Positions 12,092 through 21,126 of a DNA stretch of 64,000 nt are shown piece after piece. Every line of letters begins with the position of its first letter. Position 1 is the first letter of the stretch. Source of the DNA: Prevotella sp. (GTDB lineage Bacteria; Bacteroidota; Bacteroidia; Bacteroidales; Bacteroidaceae); contig JAEEPZ010000003.1 of the NCBI GenBank assembly GCA_016285055.1, positions 28,450-92,449 of the forward strand, written 5' to 3'. A program made the translations under genes and the position numbers. The notes below the pieces were generated by a model. That model did no database searches. It saw only the letters and a list, made by a program, of their open reading frames with translations, and was not told the DNA's origin.

Positions 12092-12226
12092 ATGGAAGCA
12101 AGAATGAATCGTGAACAGGCCATCAATTGGCTGAAGAACGCGCAGAAGCGCCAGCAGGAGTGGCAACAGGAAGTGAAACAACGCTGGGCCGAAAGACTAC
12201 AGCAGACAATGGCCACGACCGTATGA
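12092..12226 (+). CDS. 44-residue protein overlapping the next gene
   Basis: ATG at 12092 opens a 44-codon frame (MEARMNREQAINWLKN, then a Gln/Arg/Trp-rich amphipathic helix) that ends in TGA at 12224-12226. This TGA overlaps the ATG of the following gene as ATGA. The overlap and the promoter upstream suggest a real, translationally coupled small protein. No family is recognised; the whole chain is predicted helical. Confidence 0.5.
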   Translation: MEARMNREQAINWLKNAQKRQQEWQQEVKQRWAERLQQTMATTV

Positions 12227-12720
12227 AGCAGTTCCAGATTGACCGCATCAACAAGATTGCCCCCTACGAAGTGAAGGCCGAGGGCAAGCAGTACGTCTTC
12301 GACACGGCACACGGATTACGCTACGAAGTGAGGTTCTTCGAGGAACAACCCATCGGAGGTTGTGAGACGTGGCAGTTCAGCTTCGCCAAGGCCAACAGTG
12401 AGCCGTCACCCGAAGACCCATACGTGCGCTTTACGCTCTTCGCCATCATTGACGAGTTTTTCCATGAAAACGAGGACGTGCTGCTCTACGTCTGCGACAC
12501 AAGCGATAACCGCGAGGCAGCCCGCAACCGCCTCTTCATACGCTGGTTCAAGCAGTCGGCCCAGCCCGGCCGTTTCACCATCCGCTCGGCCAGTGCCACC
12601 ATCGAGGGCCAGGGTTTCTACGCTGCCATCATCGTGGAGAACCGTAACCCGCTGCTCACCGACATCACCGCCGACTTCGACAAAACGGCTGTCACGCTCA
12701 CCAACAAGCCAGGCGAGTAG
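12223..12720 (+). CDS. DUF6169-like protein
   Basis: This 165-residue cytoplasmic protein starts MKQFQIDRINKIAPYE. Its middle segment combines an FxHE-type block with LLYVCDTSDNREAARNRLF and IRWFK, which I associate with DUF6169 proteins of Bacteroidota. No signal peptide or membrane segment is seen. The start is the ATG that overlaps the TGA of the upstream 44-codon gene; longer in-frame starts would run through that gene. Function is unknown, and the family name is given from memory of the motif. Confidence 0.6.
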   Translation: MKQFQIDRINKIAPYEVKAEGKQYVFDTAHGLRYEVRFFEEQPIGGCETWQFSFAKANSEPSPEDPYVRFTLFAIIDEFFHENEDVLLYVCDTSDNREAARNRLFIRWFKQSAQPGRFTIRSASATIEGQGFYAAIIVENRNPLLTDITADFDKTAVTLTNKPGE

Positions 12721-12845
12721 TTTCTCTCGATTGTCACCATCTGCCCAGTCGGATTTGCCGCTCGGCACCTCGCAGGAGGACGGCCCCGAAAGCCACGGCA
12801 CATGGATGCCGCCCTTCTTACCTCATAGGCGGGTAAAGACACTAT

Positions 12846-15800
12846 CTATTCGGAAGGGGGCAGCAACACGACGCCCTCCTGCTTCTTGCCGTCCATCATC
12901 ACCTTGAGAGGACGATTGAAACGCACGTGGCGCACGTAGGTGGTCTCTTCGATGGCGGGCATCTGGTCGAGGACTTCCTTCTGGAAGATGCCGTCACCCG
13001 TGTAGGCGTTGATGGTGAAATAGCCCACGCCGAAGCTGGTGAGGTTCTGGAAGAAGTGCGTGCCCTGCGAAGGGTCTACGTGATAGTTCTTCAGGCCCGT
13101 TTCCACGATGACGCGTGCTGCCGAGATATGCGGCCACTTCACGGGTATGCCCAGCCAGTAGTCGCTCGATCCCCAGCGGCCCGGGCCAATGAGGACGTAG
13201 TTCTTCCCCTCATTCAGGAACTTGCGGTTGATCTGCTCAATCTCCATGGCTATCGTCGGATTGTTGGAAGCGGTGAAGTTGTCGTCGGTCTTCACGTACA
13301 CCACGTCGACAACCTCCTCACTGATGCCGTGCCCCAGAGAGTTGTGGCTGCGCAACAGGCAGTCGGCGTCGGGAATCTTGTTCAGGTCTTCTTCCAGCAC
13401 CTGCTTGGAGTCCACGATGGGCCGAATCTGAAGAAGATAGAAAGCGCCCTGTGCATCGGGGGCCAGGTTGCAGGCAAACTCTATCTCCACTGGCCGGCGC
13501 ATCTCGTCGGCACCCAGCTTCTGGCTCAACTGCAACAGCTCGGGCAAGGGGAAGACGCCATGCTGCAACACTCCGGCGAAAGAGATAATCTTGCGGCCGC
13601 CCTCATAGATGCCGTCGCGGATAATCTGGTCGACGGGGTCGTAGGTGGAAGCGATGAATTGCAGGGAACCGTCTTTGTCGGCCTGCTTCACCCTGAGATT
13701 CTTGATGTTGAAGCCGTCGTCCACCTTGAAGTCGTCACCAACGTGACTCATGTCCAAGGCATAGAATCGTGTCTGTGTCTCCGTGAGCGCCGTCTCCATC
13801 TCGCTGGTCTGCAGCACCTGATGAGGATGATAGGGCGACACGCGCAGGGTCTGTCCGCCGTCGACGATGTACTTGCCCAAGCCCAGCGCCAACGAGGCGA
13901 TGCCTTCCTCGGCCGTCTCGTCGCCGATGGGGTAATAGTTCAGCGAGCGCAGGACGCCGGAGAAGGTGGGATAGTAAAGGTCGCCATAGCGCTGGCCCAC
14001 CACCTCCTGCAGGATGACCGCCATCTTCTCCTGGTCGATGACGTTCTGCGTGGCAGTCATATAGGCCTTCGAGTCACGGTAATACACCGAGGCATAGACG
14101 CTCTTGATGGCACAGGCCAACATGCGCAGCATTTCGTATTTGTCATCGAGGAAGGGAATCATGTAGGTGGAATAGATGCCAGCAAAAGGCTGGTAGTGGC
14201 TGTCCTCCAGCAGTGAGCTGGAGCGCACGGCGATGGGCGCCTTGATGGCCTCGAAGAACGTGAAGAAGTCGGCAATGAGGTCATCGGGCAGCTGAGCGCG
14301 GAGGAAATGCTTGAGGATTTCTTCGTCGGGAGCGTCGCTGAGAGCAATGCCCCACAGGTTGTTGTCGTCCATGAAACGGTCGAAGAAATCGGTGCAGAGG
14401 ACGACGGTCTTTGGAATCTGCACCGTGGCATTGGGAAACTGGTTGAGTTCGGGATGGCGCTTGAGGATAGCATCGAGGAAGGCGAGGCCGCGGCCCTTGC
14501 CGCCCAACGAGCCTTCGCCGATGCGGGCAAAGTGAGCGTAGCGGTCGAACTTCAGACGGTCGAAGACGGCCACCACGCCGATGTTCTTCATGTGGCGGTA
14601 CTGCACGATGGCATCGAAGATAATCTTGCGGTGTGCGTCGACGTCCTGCAGCTTATGCCACGTCACCTGCTTCAGGAACTGCGAGACGGGGAAGATGGCG
14701 CGTGCCGTGAGCCAGCGGCTCATGTGGTTGCGGCGGATGTGGCGCATCAGCGAGTCGTGCGGAATGGTGAAGATGTTGTCCTGCAGCTCTTTCAGCGTCG
14801 AGATGCGCATCACCTCCTGCTTCGTCACCGGGTCGCGGAAGATGAAGTCGCCAAAGCCCATGTGCTCCTCCAAGAGGTGACGCAGGTCTACGTTCATCTT
14901 TTTCGAGTTCTTGTCGACGAAGTGGAAGCCTTCGGCCTCGGCCTTCTCGCGGTTGACCACCTCTGAGCTTTGCATGATGAGCGGCACGTACTCGTCCTCC
15001 TTCCTGATTTCCTTCAGCAACTTCAGGCCGGCCTCGGGGTCGCCCTCCTCCACGTGGCTGAGGCGGCCTGCGGGCGTCTTCATGGGGAAGCGTGTGTCGC
15101 TGATGATGCCCAAGGTGTTGTCGTGATATTTTTGCCACAGCGTCCAGGCCTCCTCGTAGTTCGTGGCCAAGACCACCTTCGGGCGACCGCGTTTACGCTG
15201 TGCAGCGGCGTGGGGGTTGAGCGCCTCGGTAGAGAAGTTCTTCGACTGCTGCAGGATATAGTTGTAGAGATTGGGCAGGACAGAGGAATAGAATCGGATG
15301 TTGTCCTCCACGAGCATGATCATCTGCACACCGGCCTCCTCGATGTCGTGGTCGATGTTCATGCGGTCCTCGATGAGCTTGATGATGGAAAGGATGAGGT
15401 TGGTGTTGCCCAGCCAGCAGAAGACATAGTCGAAGATGGACATATCCTCGTCCTGCATACGGCGTGTGATGCCGTGGCTGAAGGGCGTGAGCACCACGCA
15501 GGGCACATCGTTCTTCATGGCCTTCACCTCGCGGGCCACGGCGAAAGCGTCGTTGTCGGCATTGCCCGGCATACAGATGACCAGGTCGATGTCGGTTGTC
15601 TCCAGCACCCCCTGCGCTTCCTCGGTAGTGGAGACCTGGGTGAACGACGGCGGATAGCGCATGCCCAGCTCGGTGTACTCGTCGAAAATCTTCTCGTCCA
15701 CACGGCCGTCGTCTTCCAGCATAAACGCATCGTAGGGATTGGCTACGATGAGCACGTTGAAGATGCGGCGCGTCATCAGGTGGGCAAACGACACGTCCTT

Positions 15801-15848
15801 CAGATAGAAGGAGTTGAACTCCTGGGGAATGTTGGTGATTTCTTCCAT
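12846..15848 (-). CDS. PEP/pyruvate-binding (PPDK N-terminal-type) protein with receiver-like domains
   Basis: This protein has 1000 residues. The N-terminal third holds two response-regulator-like segments: about 35-165 (FNVLIVANPYD, VICMPGNAD, VLTPFSH) and about 180-330 (QMIMLVEDNIRFYSS, with LGIISDTRFP in the phosphoacceptor position). The rest resembles the ATP-grasp PEP/pyruvate-binding domain of PEP synthase and PPDK, including GSLGGKGRGLAFLD and APIAVRSSSLLEDS. The phosphohistidine and TIM-barrel domains of a full PEP synthase are not apparent, so catalysis of pyruvate phosphorylation is doubtful. The start MEEITNI is used because frames reaching further upstream need a TTG. The gene begins 7 bases after the GH94 gene. 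Confidence 0.75.
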   Translation of the reverse strand: MEEITNIPQEFNSFYLKDVSFAHLMTRRIFNVLIVANPYDAFMLEDDGRVDEKIFDEYTELGMRYPPSFTQVSTTEEAQGVLETTDIDLVICMPGNADNDAFAVAREVKAMKNDVPCVVLTPFSHGITRRMQDEDMSIFDYVFCWLGNTNLILSIIKLIEDRMNIDHDIEEAGVQMIMLVEDNIRFYSSVLPNLYNYILQQSKNFSTEALNPHAAAQRKRGRPKVVLATNYEEAWTLWQKYHDNTLGIISDTRFPMKTPAGRLSHVEEGDPEAGLKLLKEIRKEDEYVPLIMQSSEVVNREKAEAEGFHFVDKNSKKMNVDLRHLLEEHMGFGDFIFRDPVTKQEVMRISTLKELQDNIFTIPHDSLMRHIRRNHMSRWLTARAIFPVSQFLKQVTWHKLQDVDAHRKIIFDAIVQYRHMKNIGVVAVFDRLKFDRYAHFARIGEGSLGGKGRGLAFLDAILKRHPELNQFPNATVQIPKTVVLCTDFFDRFMDDNNLWGIALSDAPDEEILKHFLRAQLPDDLIADFFTFFEAIKAPIAVRSSSLLEDSHYQPFAGIYSTYMIPFLDDKYEMLRMLACAIKSVYASVYYRDSKAYMTATQNVIDQEKMAVILQEVVGQRYGDLYYPTFSGVLRSLNYYPIGDETAEEGIASLALGLGKYIVDGGQTLRVSPYHPHQVLQTSEMETALTETQTRFYALDMSHVGDDFKVDDGFNIKNLRVKQADKDGSLQFIASTYDPVDQIIRDGIYEGGRKIISFAGVLQHGVFPLPELLQLSQKLGADEMRRPVEIEFACNLAPDAQGAFYLLQIRPIVDSKQVLEEDLNKIPDADCLLRSHNSLGHGISEEVVDVVYVKTDDNFTASNNPTIAMEIEQINRKFLNEGKNYVLIGPGRWGSSDYWLGIPVKWPHISAARVIVETGLKNYHVDPSQGTHFFQNLTSFGVGYFTINAYTGDGIFQKEVLDQMPAIEETTYVRHVRFNRPLKVMMDGKKQEGVVLLPPSE

Positions 15849-15855
15849 AAAAAGT

Positions 15856-18378
15856 CTACATGACAACTTCTACATGATGGCGGCCAGGGGTGTAGGGGAT
15901 GACGGTGCCTTCGACAGCGAAACCGTCGAGCACTATCTGCTTCACGCCTTTCTGCGCGCCGTTGGGGTGGATGGTTATTTCGTATTCAGCATCGCGGAAC
16001 TTGCGGCTGACGGTGTAGTCGGTGGCCGTCTCGGGCAGGCAGGGGTCGATGCGGATGCCGTCGTAGTCGGGCTTGATGCCGAGGATAAACTCCGACACGG
16101 TGTACCACATCCAGGCGGCAGTGCCCGTGAGCCACGAGTTCTTGCCCTCGCCGGGACGGAAGGCGTCCTTGCCGGCCACCATCTGGCAGTTCACGTAGGG
16201 CTCCACCTTGTGCAGCGTCTGGTATTTCTCTTCTACGTAGGAAGGCAGGATTTTGGCGTAGTGGCTCCATGCGTCGTTGCCACGGCCGGCGATGCACTCG
16301 CCGATGATGACCCAGGGATTGTTGTGACAGAAGATGCCGGCGTTCTCCTTGTAGCCTTCGGGATAACTCGAAATCTCACCATATTCATAGATATACTTGG
16401 TGAAGGCGGGATTGTTGAGCACCATGCCATGCTCGCACTCTAAGTATTTCTTGCACGAGTCGAGGCTCTTGGCCACCATGCCCTCGTCGGCGCCAATCTC
16501 TGCCATGGTGCACCAGCCTTGCGATTCGATGAAAATCTTGGCCTCTTCGCACTCGTGTGAGCCAATCTTGCGGCCGTAGAAGTCATAGGCGCGCAGATAC
16601 CACTCGCCGTCCCAGCCGTGCTTCTTCACTGCCTCAGTCATGGCGTCGGCGGCAGCAGCCATGCGGTCGGCCTCAGCCTCGTAGGCCAAGGCGGTGTCTT
16701 GGCTTGAAGACAGCCTTGCAAGCTTGTGGCAGAGAGAAACGTACTCTTTGGCAGTGACGACGAAGAGTCCGGCAATCATCAAGCTCTCGGCCTTGGTTCC
16801 CTCGCTGACATTCTCGGTGGTCTGGAAGCTCTCGTTGGGGTCCCACGAGAAGCAGTTCAGGTTGAGGCAGTCGTTCCAGTCGGCGCGGCCGATGAGGGGC
16901 AGCATGTGCGGGCCGAGGTTGTTGATGACATGATCCATAGAAATCTTGAGGTGCTCGAAGAGTGTGACCTCAGAGCCGGGCTGGTTGTCAAAAGGCACCA
17001 TTTCATCGAGTATTCCGAAGTCGCCCGTCTCCTTGATATACGCCACGGTGCCGAAGATGAGCCAGCAAGGGTCGTCGTTGAATCCGCCGCCGATGTCGTT
17101 GTTGCCGCGCTTGGTGAGTGGCTGATACTGGTGGTAGCAGCCGCCGTCGGGGAACTGTGTCGAGGCGATGTCGATGATGCGCTGGCGGGCACGGCTCGGA
17201 ATCTGGTGGACGAAGCCCACGAGGTCCTGGTTGGAGTCACGGAAGCCCATGCCTCGGCCTATGCCGCTCTCGAAGAAGCTGGCAGAGCGCGAGAAGTTGA
17301 ACGTCACCATGCACTGGTACTGATTCCAGATGTTCACCATGCGGTCGAGCTTGTCGTTGCCCGTCTTAACATGATAGATGTTCAGGAGGGCATCCCAGTA
17401 GGCGCAGAGCTCGGCGAAAGCCTTGTCCACCTTCTCCGCAGTGTTGAGCTCCGCGATGAGTGCGTGGGCTTTCTCCTTGTTGATGACCTGCGGCGCAATG
17501 AATTTCTTGTCCTGCTCGTTTTCTACATATCCGAGGAGGAACACGAAGTCCTTCGACTCGCCCGGCTGCAGCGTCACCTCGATATAGTGCGAGGCGATGG
17601 GGCTCCATCCGTGGGCATGACTGTTGCGCGGCCGGCCCTCCATCACGGCATCGGGATTGGCAAACTCGTTGTAGAGTCCTACGAAGGTCTCGCGGTCGGT
17701 GTCGAAGCCCTGTATCTCGGTGTTCACATGATAGAACGCATAGTGGTTGCGGCGCTCACGGTATTCTGTCTTGTGGTAGATGGTGGCTCCCCCAAGCCCT
17801 TCGAGCGGGGATGTCTCTATCTCCACCTCTCCGGTAGAGAAGTTGCGCTGGAAGTTCTCCATGTCGGTGGCAGCATTCCACAGGCACCACTCCTCGAAGG
17901 AGAAGAGCTTCAGCCGTTTCACCTCTGCTGACTCGTTCTTCAGCGTGAGCTTCTGCACCTCGGCCCATTTTTTCAGCGGCACGAAGAAGAGCACGCTGGC
18001 CTCCACGCCGTTCTTACGTCCTGTGATGCGCGAATAGCCCATGCCGTGGCGGCACTCGTAGAAGTCGAGCGGCGTCTTGCAGGGTTTCCAGCCGGGATTC
18101 CAGGCCTCTTCCCAGTTTCCTCCCGTAGAGGGGGAGTTTTCTCTGATGTAGAAGTAGCGCCCGCCATTGTCCATCGGCACATTATTATATCTATAGCGGG
18201 TGATGCGGCGGAACTTGGCATCCTTGTAGAAGCTGTATCCTCCGGCAGTATTTGAGATGAGTGAGAAAAAGTCCTCATTGCCCAGGTAGTTGATCCAGGG
18301 CCACGGTGTTTTTGGGTCAGTGATGACGTACTCGCGGTGTTGGTCATCGAAATGGCCATAGCGTTTTTGTTCTTCCAT
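15856..18378 (-). CDS. GH94 cellobiose-phosphorylase-type enzyme
   Basis: The 840 residues match the length of GH94 cellobiose phosphorylases. The phosphate/sugar site GFRDSNQDL is present, and the general acid is Asp503 in [10 protein letters not shown]. The C-terminal NPWVIIGE and [17 protein letters not shown] segments are typical. The enzyme would cleave cellobiose, or a related beta-linked disaccharide such as diacetylchitobiose, with phosphate to glucose-1-phosphate plus the free sugar in the cytoplasm. It has no signal peptide, consistent with this role. Substrate cannot be decided by eye, but cellobiose is the first guess. It shares a strand and a 7-base gap with the PEP/pyruvate-binding gene. 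Confidence 0.85.
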   Translation of the reverse strand: MEEQKRYGHFDDQHREYVITDPKTPWPWINYLGNEDFFSLISNTAGGYSFYKDAKFRRITRYRYNNVPMDNGGRYFYIRENSPSTGGNWEEAWNPGWKPCKTPLDFYECRHGMGYSRITGRKNGVEASVLFFVPLKKWAEVQKLTLKNESAEVKRLKLFSFEEWCLWNAATDMENFQRNFSTGEVEIETSPLEGLGGATIYHKTEYRERRNHYAFYHVNTEIQGFDTDRETFVGLYNEFANPDAVMEGRPRNSHAHGWSPIASHYIEVTLQPGESKDFVFLLGYVENEQDKKFIAPQVINKEKAHALIAELNTAEKVDKAFAELCAYWDALLNIYHVKTGNDKLDRMVNIWNQYQCMVTFNFSRSASFFESGIGRGMGFRDSNQDLVGFVHQIPSRARQRIIDIASTQFPDGGCYHQYQPLTKRGNNDIGGGFNDDPCWLIFGTVAYIKETGDFGILDEMVPFDNQPGSEVTLFEHLKISMDHVINNLGPHMLPLIGRADWNDCLNLNCFSWDPNESFQTTENVSEGTKAESLMIAGLFVVTAKEYVSLCHKLARLSSSQDTALAYEAEADRMAAAADAMTEAVKKHGWDGEWYLRAYDFYGRKIGSHECEEAKIFIESQGWCTMAEIGADEGMVAKSLDSCKKYLECEHGMVLNNPAFTKYIYEYGEISSYPEGYKENAGIFCHNNPWVIIGECIAGRGNDAWSHYAKILPSYVEEKYQTLHKVEPYVNCQMVAGKDAFRPGEGKNSWLTGTAAWMWYTVSEFILGIKPDYDGIRIDPCLPETATDYTVSRKFRDAEYEITIHPNGAQKGVKQIVLDGFAVEGTVIPYTPGRHHVEVVM

Positions 18379-18412
18379 GTGTCTGTCTGTTATTGATTAT
18401 TGTTTGTGCCTG

Positions 18413-18420
18413 CAAAGGTA
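18413..18420 (-). promoter_or_regulatory. -7 promoter element for the GH94 gene
   Basis: On the minus strand this reads TACCTTTG, 35 bases before the ATG at 18378. No clear -33 TTTG is seen. Confidence 0.5.
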
Positions 18421-18468
18421 GGTCTTTTTTTTCATTTTCCTGCCTTTTCCTCGAAGAAAATTAGAGGA

Positions 18469-18494
18469 GCCCCACCCCGTGTTGGGGGTGGGGC
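18469..18494 (-). terminator. G/C-rich hairpin downstream of the smalltalk gene
   Basis: A 10-bp perfect stem (GCCCCACCCC with GGGGTGGGGC) and a 6-base loop lie 26 bases after the stop of the smalltalk gene. On the minus strand it is followed by a T-containing run. Termination is plausible but could equally be a copy of the G/C-rich repeat family. Confidence 0.45.
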
Positions 18495-18519
18495 CTTGGG
18501 ACTGTGGCCCTGCCGTGAC

Positions 18520-18657
18520 TTATACCGGCCCATAGCCCATGCAGCTGGTGGTGGTCAAAGCCGTGATGGCGGCGGTGAGCATGGCTACCAGCACCTCAGC
18601 GCCCTTGCGCTTGATCACCTTCCAAGCCTTATCGAAAAACCATTCCTTGATACTCAT
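18520..18657 (-). CDS. Smalltalk-type small protein
   Basis: The 45-residue protein starts MSIKEWFFDKAWKVIKRKG. It then has one hydrophobic segment ending LTAAITALTTTSCMGYGPV, the TSCM-type ending of the Bacteroidota smalltalk proteins. From family knowledge these accompany an HU-like DNA-binding protein and an N-acetylmuramoyl-L-alanine amidase, and both lie just upstream here on the same strand. Their role is unknown. The Cys after the hydrophobic stretch might be lipidated, but the segment is C-terminal, so a simple membrane anchor is more likely. Confidence 0.7.
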   Translation of the reverse strand: MSIKEWFFDKAWKVIKRKGAEVLVAMLTAAITALTTTSCMGYGPV

Positions 18658-18699
18658 AGCGTTTTAGATATTAGACAATTATACAATCGACGATTAGGT

Positions 18700-18780
18700 T
18701 ATCCCCTCAGTTCCCCTCCCCCGCCATTCCCCCTCCCCCAGGGGAGGGTAGGGGTGGGGCCGAGGGGATGGGGTGGGGCT
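18700..18780. repeat. C/G-rich intergenic repeat
   Basis: Runs of cccctccccc and ggggagggtaggggtggggc form imperfect inverted repeats, related to the copies near 19404, 21290-22100 and 34003. Confidence 0.6.
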
Positions 18781-19239
18781 TTACTCAGTTGCCACGTACT
18801 CGCCCTTACGGCTCGAGAGGATGATCTCGCCGCTCTTCACACGCTGTGCCAGCGAGGTGTAGCCCAGGGTGCTATCGTTGGTCAGCTCCTTACGCTTCAG
18901 GCGGCCGCAGGAGATGGCGAGCAGCTTCACGTTCCTCACGTTGCTGTCGAGGTCGAAGGACTCCACGTCGTTGGCAGGCTTGCTCTCGATGCTGGCCTTG
19001 AAGATGGCGAGGTTGTCAAGCTTGACAGGCTGTCCCAGGAGGATGAGCTCCTTGATGCAGCTCACCATGTCGGTGAGGATGCCCTTGATGGTGCCGGGCG
19101 AGAAGGGAGTGTTGTGCTCGGCCATGTGCTGGGCCAGCTCAGTGATGCCGATGGGAGCAGCGTTCTCAGCTCGGCCGTAAATCTTACCATAGTTCTGGTC
19201 ACCCTGACGCTTGTTCTTGTAGAAATTGATCTTAAGCAT
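18781..19239 (-). CDS. HU-like DNA-binding protein
   Basis: This 152-residue protein belongs to the long Bacteroidota HU-like group. It starts LKINFYKNKRQGDQNYGKIYGRAE and has the helical dimerisation core (ITELAQHMAEHNTPFS, GTIKGILTDMVSCIKELILLG). The beta arm follows, then a C-terminal extension. It is expected to bind DNA as a dimer. In related genomes this type sits with a smalltalk protein and an amidase, as here, but the purpose of the trio is not known. A C/G-rich repeat separates it from the smalltalk gene downstream. Confidence 0.8.
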   Translation of the reverse strand: MLKINFYKNKRQGDQNYGKIYGRAENAAPIGITELAQHMAEHNTPFSPGTIKGILTDMVSCIKELILLGQPVKLDNLAIFKASIESKPANDVESFDLDSNVRNVKLLAISCGRLKRKELTNDSTLGYTSLAQRVKSGEIILSSRKGEYVATE

Positions 19240-19606
19240 AATAATAAAAAAGGATTAATAGTTAAACATTGTGTGGTGTGGTTGTCGGAGGCGCGCCCTG
19301 CGATTCACGGGTGCAAAGGTAAGGGCAAAAAGCGAGCGCCGCGGTCCGTTAACACTTATTTAACGCGTTTTATATGGTTTTAACGTCTTGCTCCTGCAGT
19401 AACTCAATTCTCCCCCTTGCGAAGGGGGAGTTAGAGGGGGATCCATCTGCGCAAAGTTTCATCCCCCCCTGCCCCCCCCCTTCCAAGGGGGGGGAATAAG
19501 TTACTTTTGCGGCAGCACGTGTCTGCCTGATAATGATTGAGACAAAACATGATAGCAAAGGCATCCATCGGCTACATGCGGATAATCATATTTTTTTCCG
19601 GTCTCT
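19240..19606. other. Intergenic stretch with minus-strand -7 element and C/G-rich repeats
   Basis: The minus strand has TACCTTTG at 19321-19314, suited to transcription of the HU-like gene. Positions 19404-19500 hold a repeat of the cccccttgcgaaggggg type plus ccccccttccaagggggg, both fold-back. No supported gene. Confidence 0.55.
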
Positions 19607-20014
19607 TTACAAGTCGGAATACTCCTTGCGAGCGTCGAAGCAGGGGCACGCCTTCGCTGCAAAGTCACGATGGCCATAGACCTGCGCCTCCGGATATTGT
19701 TTCCGCAGACGGGCGATGAGCCGCCGCAGTGCCTGACGCTGTGCCTCGGTGCGCGTGTCCTTAGGACGCATCTGGCGGTCAACGCCTCCTACATAGCAGA
19801 CACCGATGGAATGGGCATTATGCTCCCTGCAGTGAGCACCGCAGCGCCACAGCGGTCGGCCCTCGCAGACTGTGCCGTCGAGCAATACAACATAGTGATA
19901 ACCGATGCCGAAGAAGCCGCGCTGACGATGCCAGCTGTCGATGTCTTCCACACTGTGCCACCTGCCCTCGGGCGTGGCCGTGCAATGCACGATGATTTCA
20001 GTGATTTTCCTCAT
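19607..20014 (-). CDS. N-acetylmuramoyl-L-alanine amidase (Amidase_2 / T7-lysozyme type)
   Basis: The 135 residues cover a single amidase domain. Likely zinc ligands are His10 (IIVHCTATPEG), His115 (YGHRDF) and Cys123 (KACPCFDA), and the substrate-side motifs GIGYHYVV and HNAHSIGVCYVGG are present. It cleaves the lactyl-alanine bond of peptidoglycan. There is no signal peptide, as in phage endolysins, so release would need lysis or a partner. It follows the 139-residue unknown gene by 6 bases. Because it resembles phage lysis enzymes, a domesticated prophage origin of the cluster is possible but unproven. Confidence 0.85.
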   Translation of the reverse strand: MRKITEIIVHCTATPEGRWHSVEDIDSWHRQRGFFGIGYHYVVLLDGTVCEGRPLWRCGAHCREHNAHSIGVCYVGGVDRQMRPKDTRTEAQRQALRRLIARLRKQYPEAQVYGHRDFAAKACPCFDARKEYSDL

Positions 20015-20020
20015 AATATA

Positions 20021-20440
20021 TTAATTGTACGCGCGTTCATTATCTATTATGACACACTCATTGCGACGGACGAGGAAGAAGCGGATGTTGGCCGTGTCCA
20101 TGCGGGTGTGAAGATGAGCGATGAGATGCACTGTGTCTTCACGGCCCAGCCAGCTGTAGACGAACAGCTGCCAGCTCGGACGGTTGTACCCACTGTAAAT
20201 GACCCCTTCGAATATGGCAGGCATCAGCACTACTTGCACGGCGCTGCGAGCAGTCACTTCATGCGTGACGGGTTCCAGCACAGCCAGACGTGTGCTGCGC
20301 ATACATCCCGAGCTGGCGTGCATGGCTTGCAACTGCCAGCCGGTGTTGTGCAGCCAGTTCAGGCAGGTGTTGGCGACATTGAGTTTCTTCTGGCAAGCCT
20401 CGGTGAAGGCATTAGCCGATTCTTGATGATTCTTTTTCAT
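20021..20440 (-). CDS. Unknown protein co-transcribed with the amidase
   Basis: This 139-residue protein starts MKKNHQESANAFTEACQKKLN and ends RRNECVIIDNERAYN. I do not recognise the family. It has a predicted helical N-terminus and a beta-rich middle (AVLEPVTHEVTARSAVQVV, then WQLFVYSWLG). It has no signal peptide. The start at 20440 is chosen because the promoter -7 box (20526-20519) lies between it and all longer in-frame starts. Its stop is 6 bases before the amidase ATG, so the two form an operon. Confidence 0.6.
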   Translation of the reverse strand: MKKNHQESANAFTEACQKKLNVANTCLNWLHNTGWQLQAMHASSGCMRSTRLAVLEPVTHEVTARSAVQVVLMPAIFEGVIYSGYNRPSWQLFVYSWLGREDTVHLIAHLHTRMDTANIRFFLVRRNECVIIDNERAYN

Positions 20441-20806
20441 GGTGATAAACGTTGTTTGTATGAGCGAGCCGCCGGTGCAGGGGCGCCTTCCTGCCGACGA
20501 GCTTTTGCTTTTCGTTTGCAAAGGTACGACAACCGGGCGTGAAAAGGCGGAAATGACAGAGGAAGGCGATAAAAGCCGGTGAGGAGGCTGCATCATCGGT
20601 GAATCATCGGCGAGATGACCCGAAAATAACCGTTTGAGATAAAAAATTCAGACAAAACCTTGGCGGAAACGCAAAAAAGCAGTACCTTTGCACCGCTTTT
20701 CGGAAACCCCGAACCATTCGACGCCGCGAAGCAGCTGCGATTAAAGGCTGTGAGCGACTGAAGGATGTAATGAGCAACAGTATTATTTAATCACACACAA
20801 CAAAAA
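20441..20806. other. Divergent promoter region between the amidase operon and rpsO
   Basis: TACCTTTG on the minus strand at 20526-20519 drives the unknown/amidase genes leftward. On the plus strand TTGG at 20660-20663 and TACCTTTG at 20683-20690 (19-bp spacer) drive rpsO, leaving a leader of about 110 bases. S15 often represses its own mRNA through its leader, but no specific structure is claimed here. Confidence 0.6.
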
Positions 20807-21076
20807 ATGTATTTAGATCAAGCTAAGAAGCAGGAGATTTTCTCACAGTATGGCCAGTCGGCCACCGACACCGGTTCACCCGAGAGCCAGATTGCTCTGT
20901 TCACCTATCGCATCAAGCACCTCACAGAGCACCTGAAGCAGAACCACAAGGACTACGGCACTGCTCGCGCACTGACAAAGCTCGTAGGTCGTCGCCGCAA
21001 GATGCTGAAGTATCTCTACAACACCGACATCACGCGCTATCGTGCACTGATCAAGGCACTCGGACTGCGTAAGTAA
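20807..21076 (+). CDS. rpsO: 30S ribosomal protein S15
   Basis: The 89-residue protein is a standard S15, with TGSPESQIALFTYRIKHLTEHL and RRKMLKYLYNTDITRYRALI. It binds the central domain of 16S rRNA (helices 20-22) early in small-subunit assembly. It is monocistronic here, with its own promoter at 20660-20690 and a terminator at 21094-21126. Confidence 0.98.
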   Translation: MYLDQAKKQEIFSQYGQSATDTGSPESQIALFTYRIKHLTEHLKQNHKDYGTARALTKLVGRRRKMLKYLYNTDITRYRALIKALGLRK

Positions 21077-21093
21077 TCGCCTGACCATTAAGC

Positions 21094-21126
21094 AAACGCC
21101 TCACAGCTCTCGCTGCGAGGCGTTTT
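21094..21126 (+). terminator. Rho-independent terminator of rpsO
   Basis: An 8-bp stem (AACGCCTC with GAGGCGTT) is followed directly by a T run, 18 bases after the rpsO stop. Confidence 0.85.

Noticed and set aside
12927..14216. Open frame of 429 codons on the plus strand opposite the PEP/pyruvate-binding gene
   Set aside because: Mirror frame of a conserved protein; its His/Val-rich translation is typical of antisense frames in GC-rich DNA.
20441..20596. Longer N-terminus for the 139-residue protein next to the amidase
   Set aside because: A -7 promoter box on the same strand lies inside this stretch, so the longer start would be upstream of transcription.
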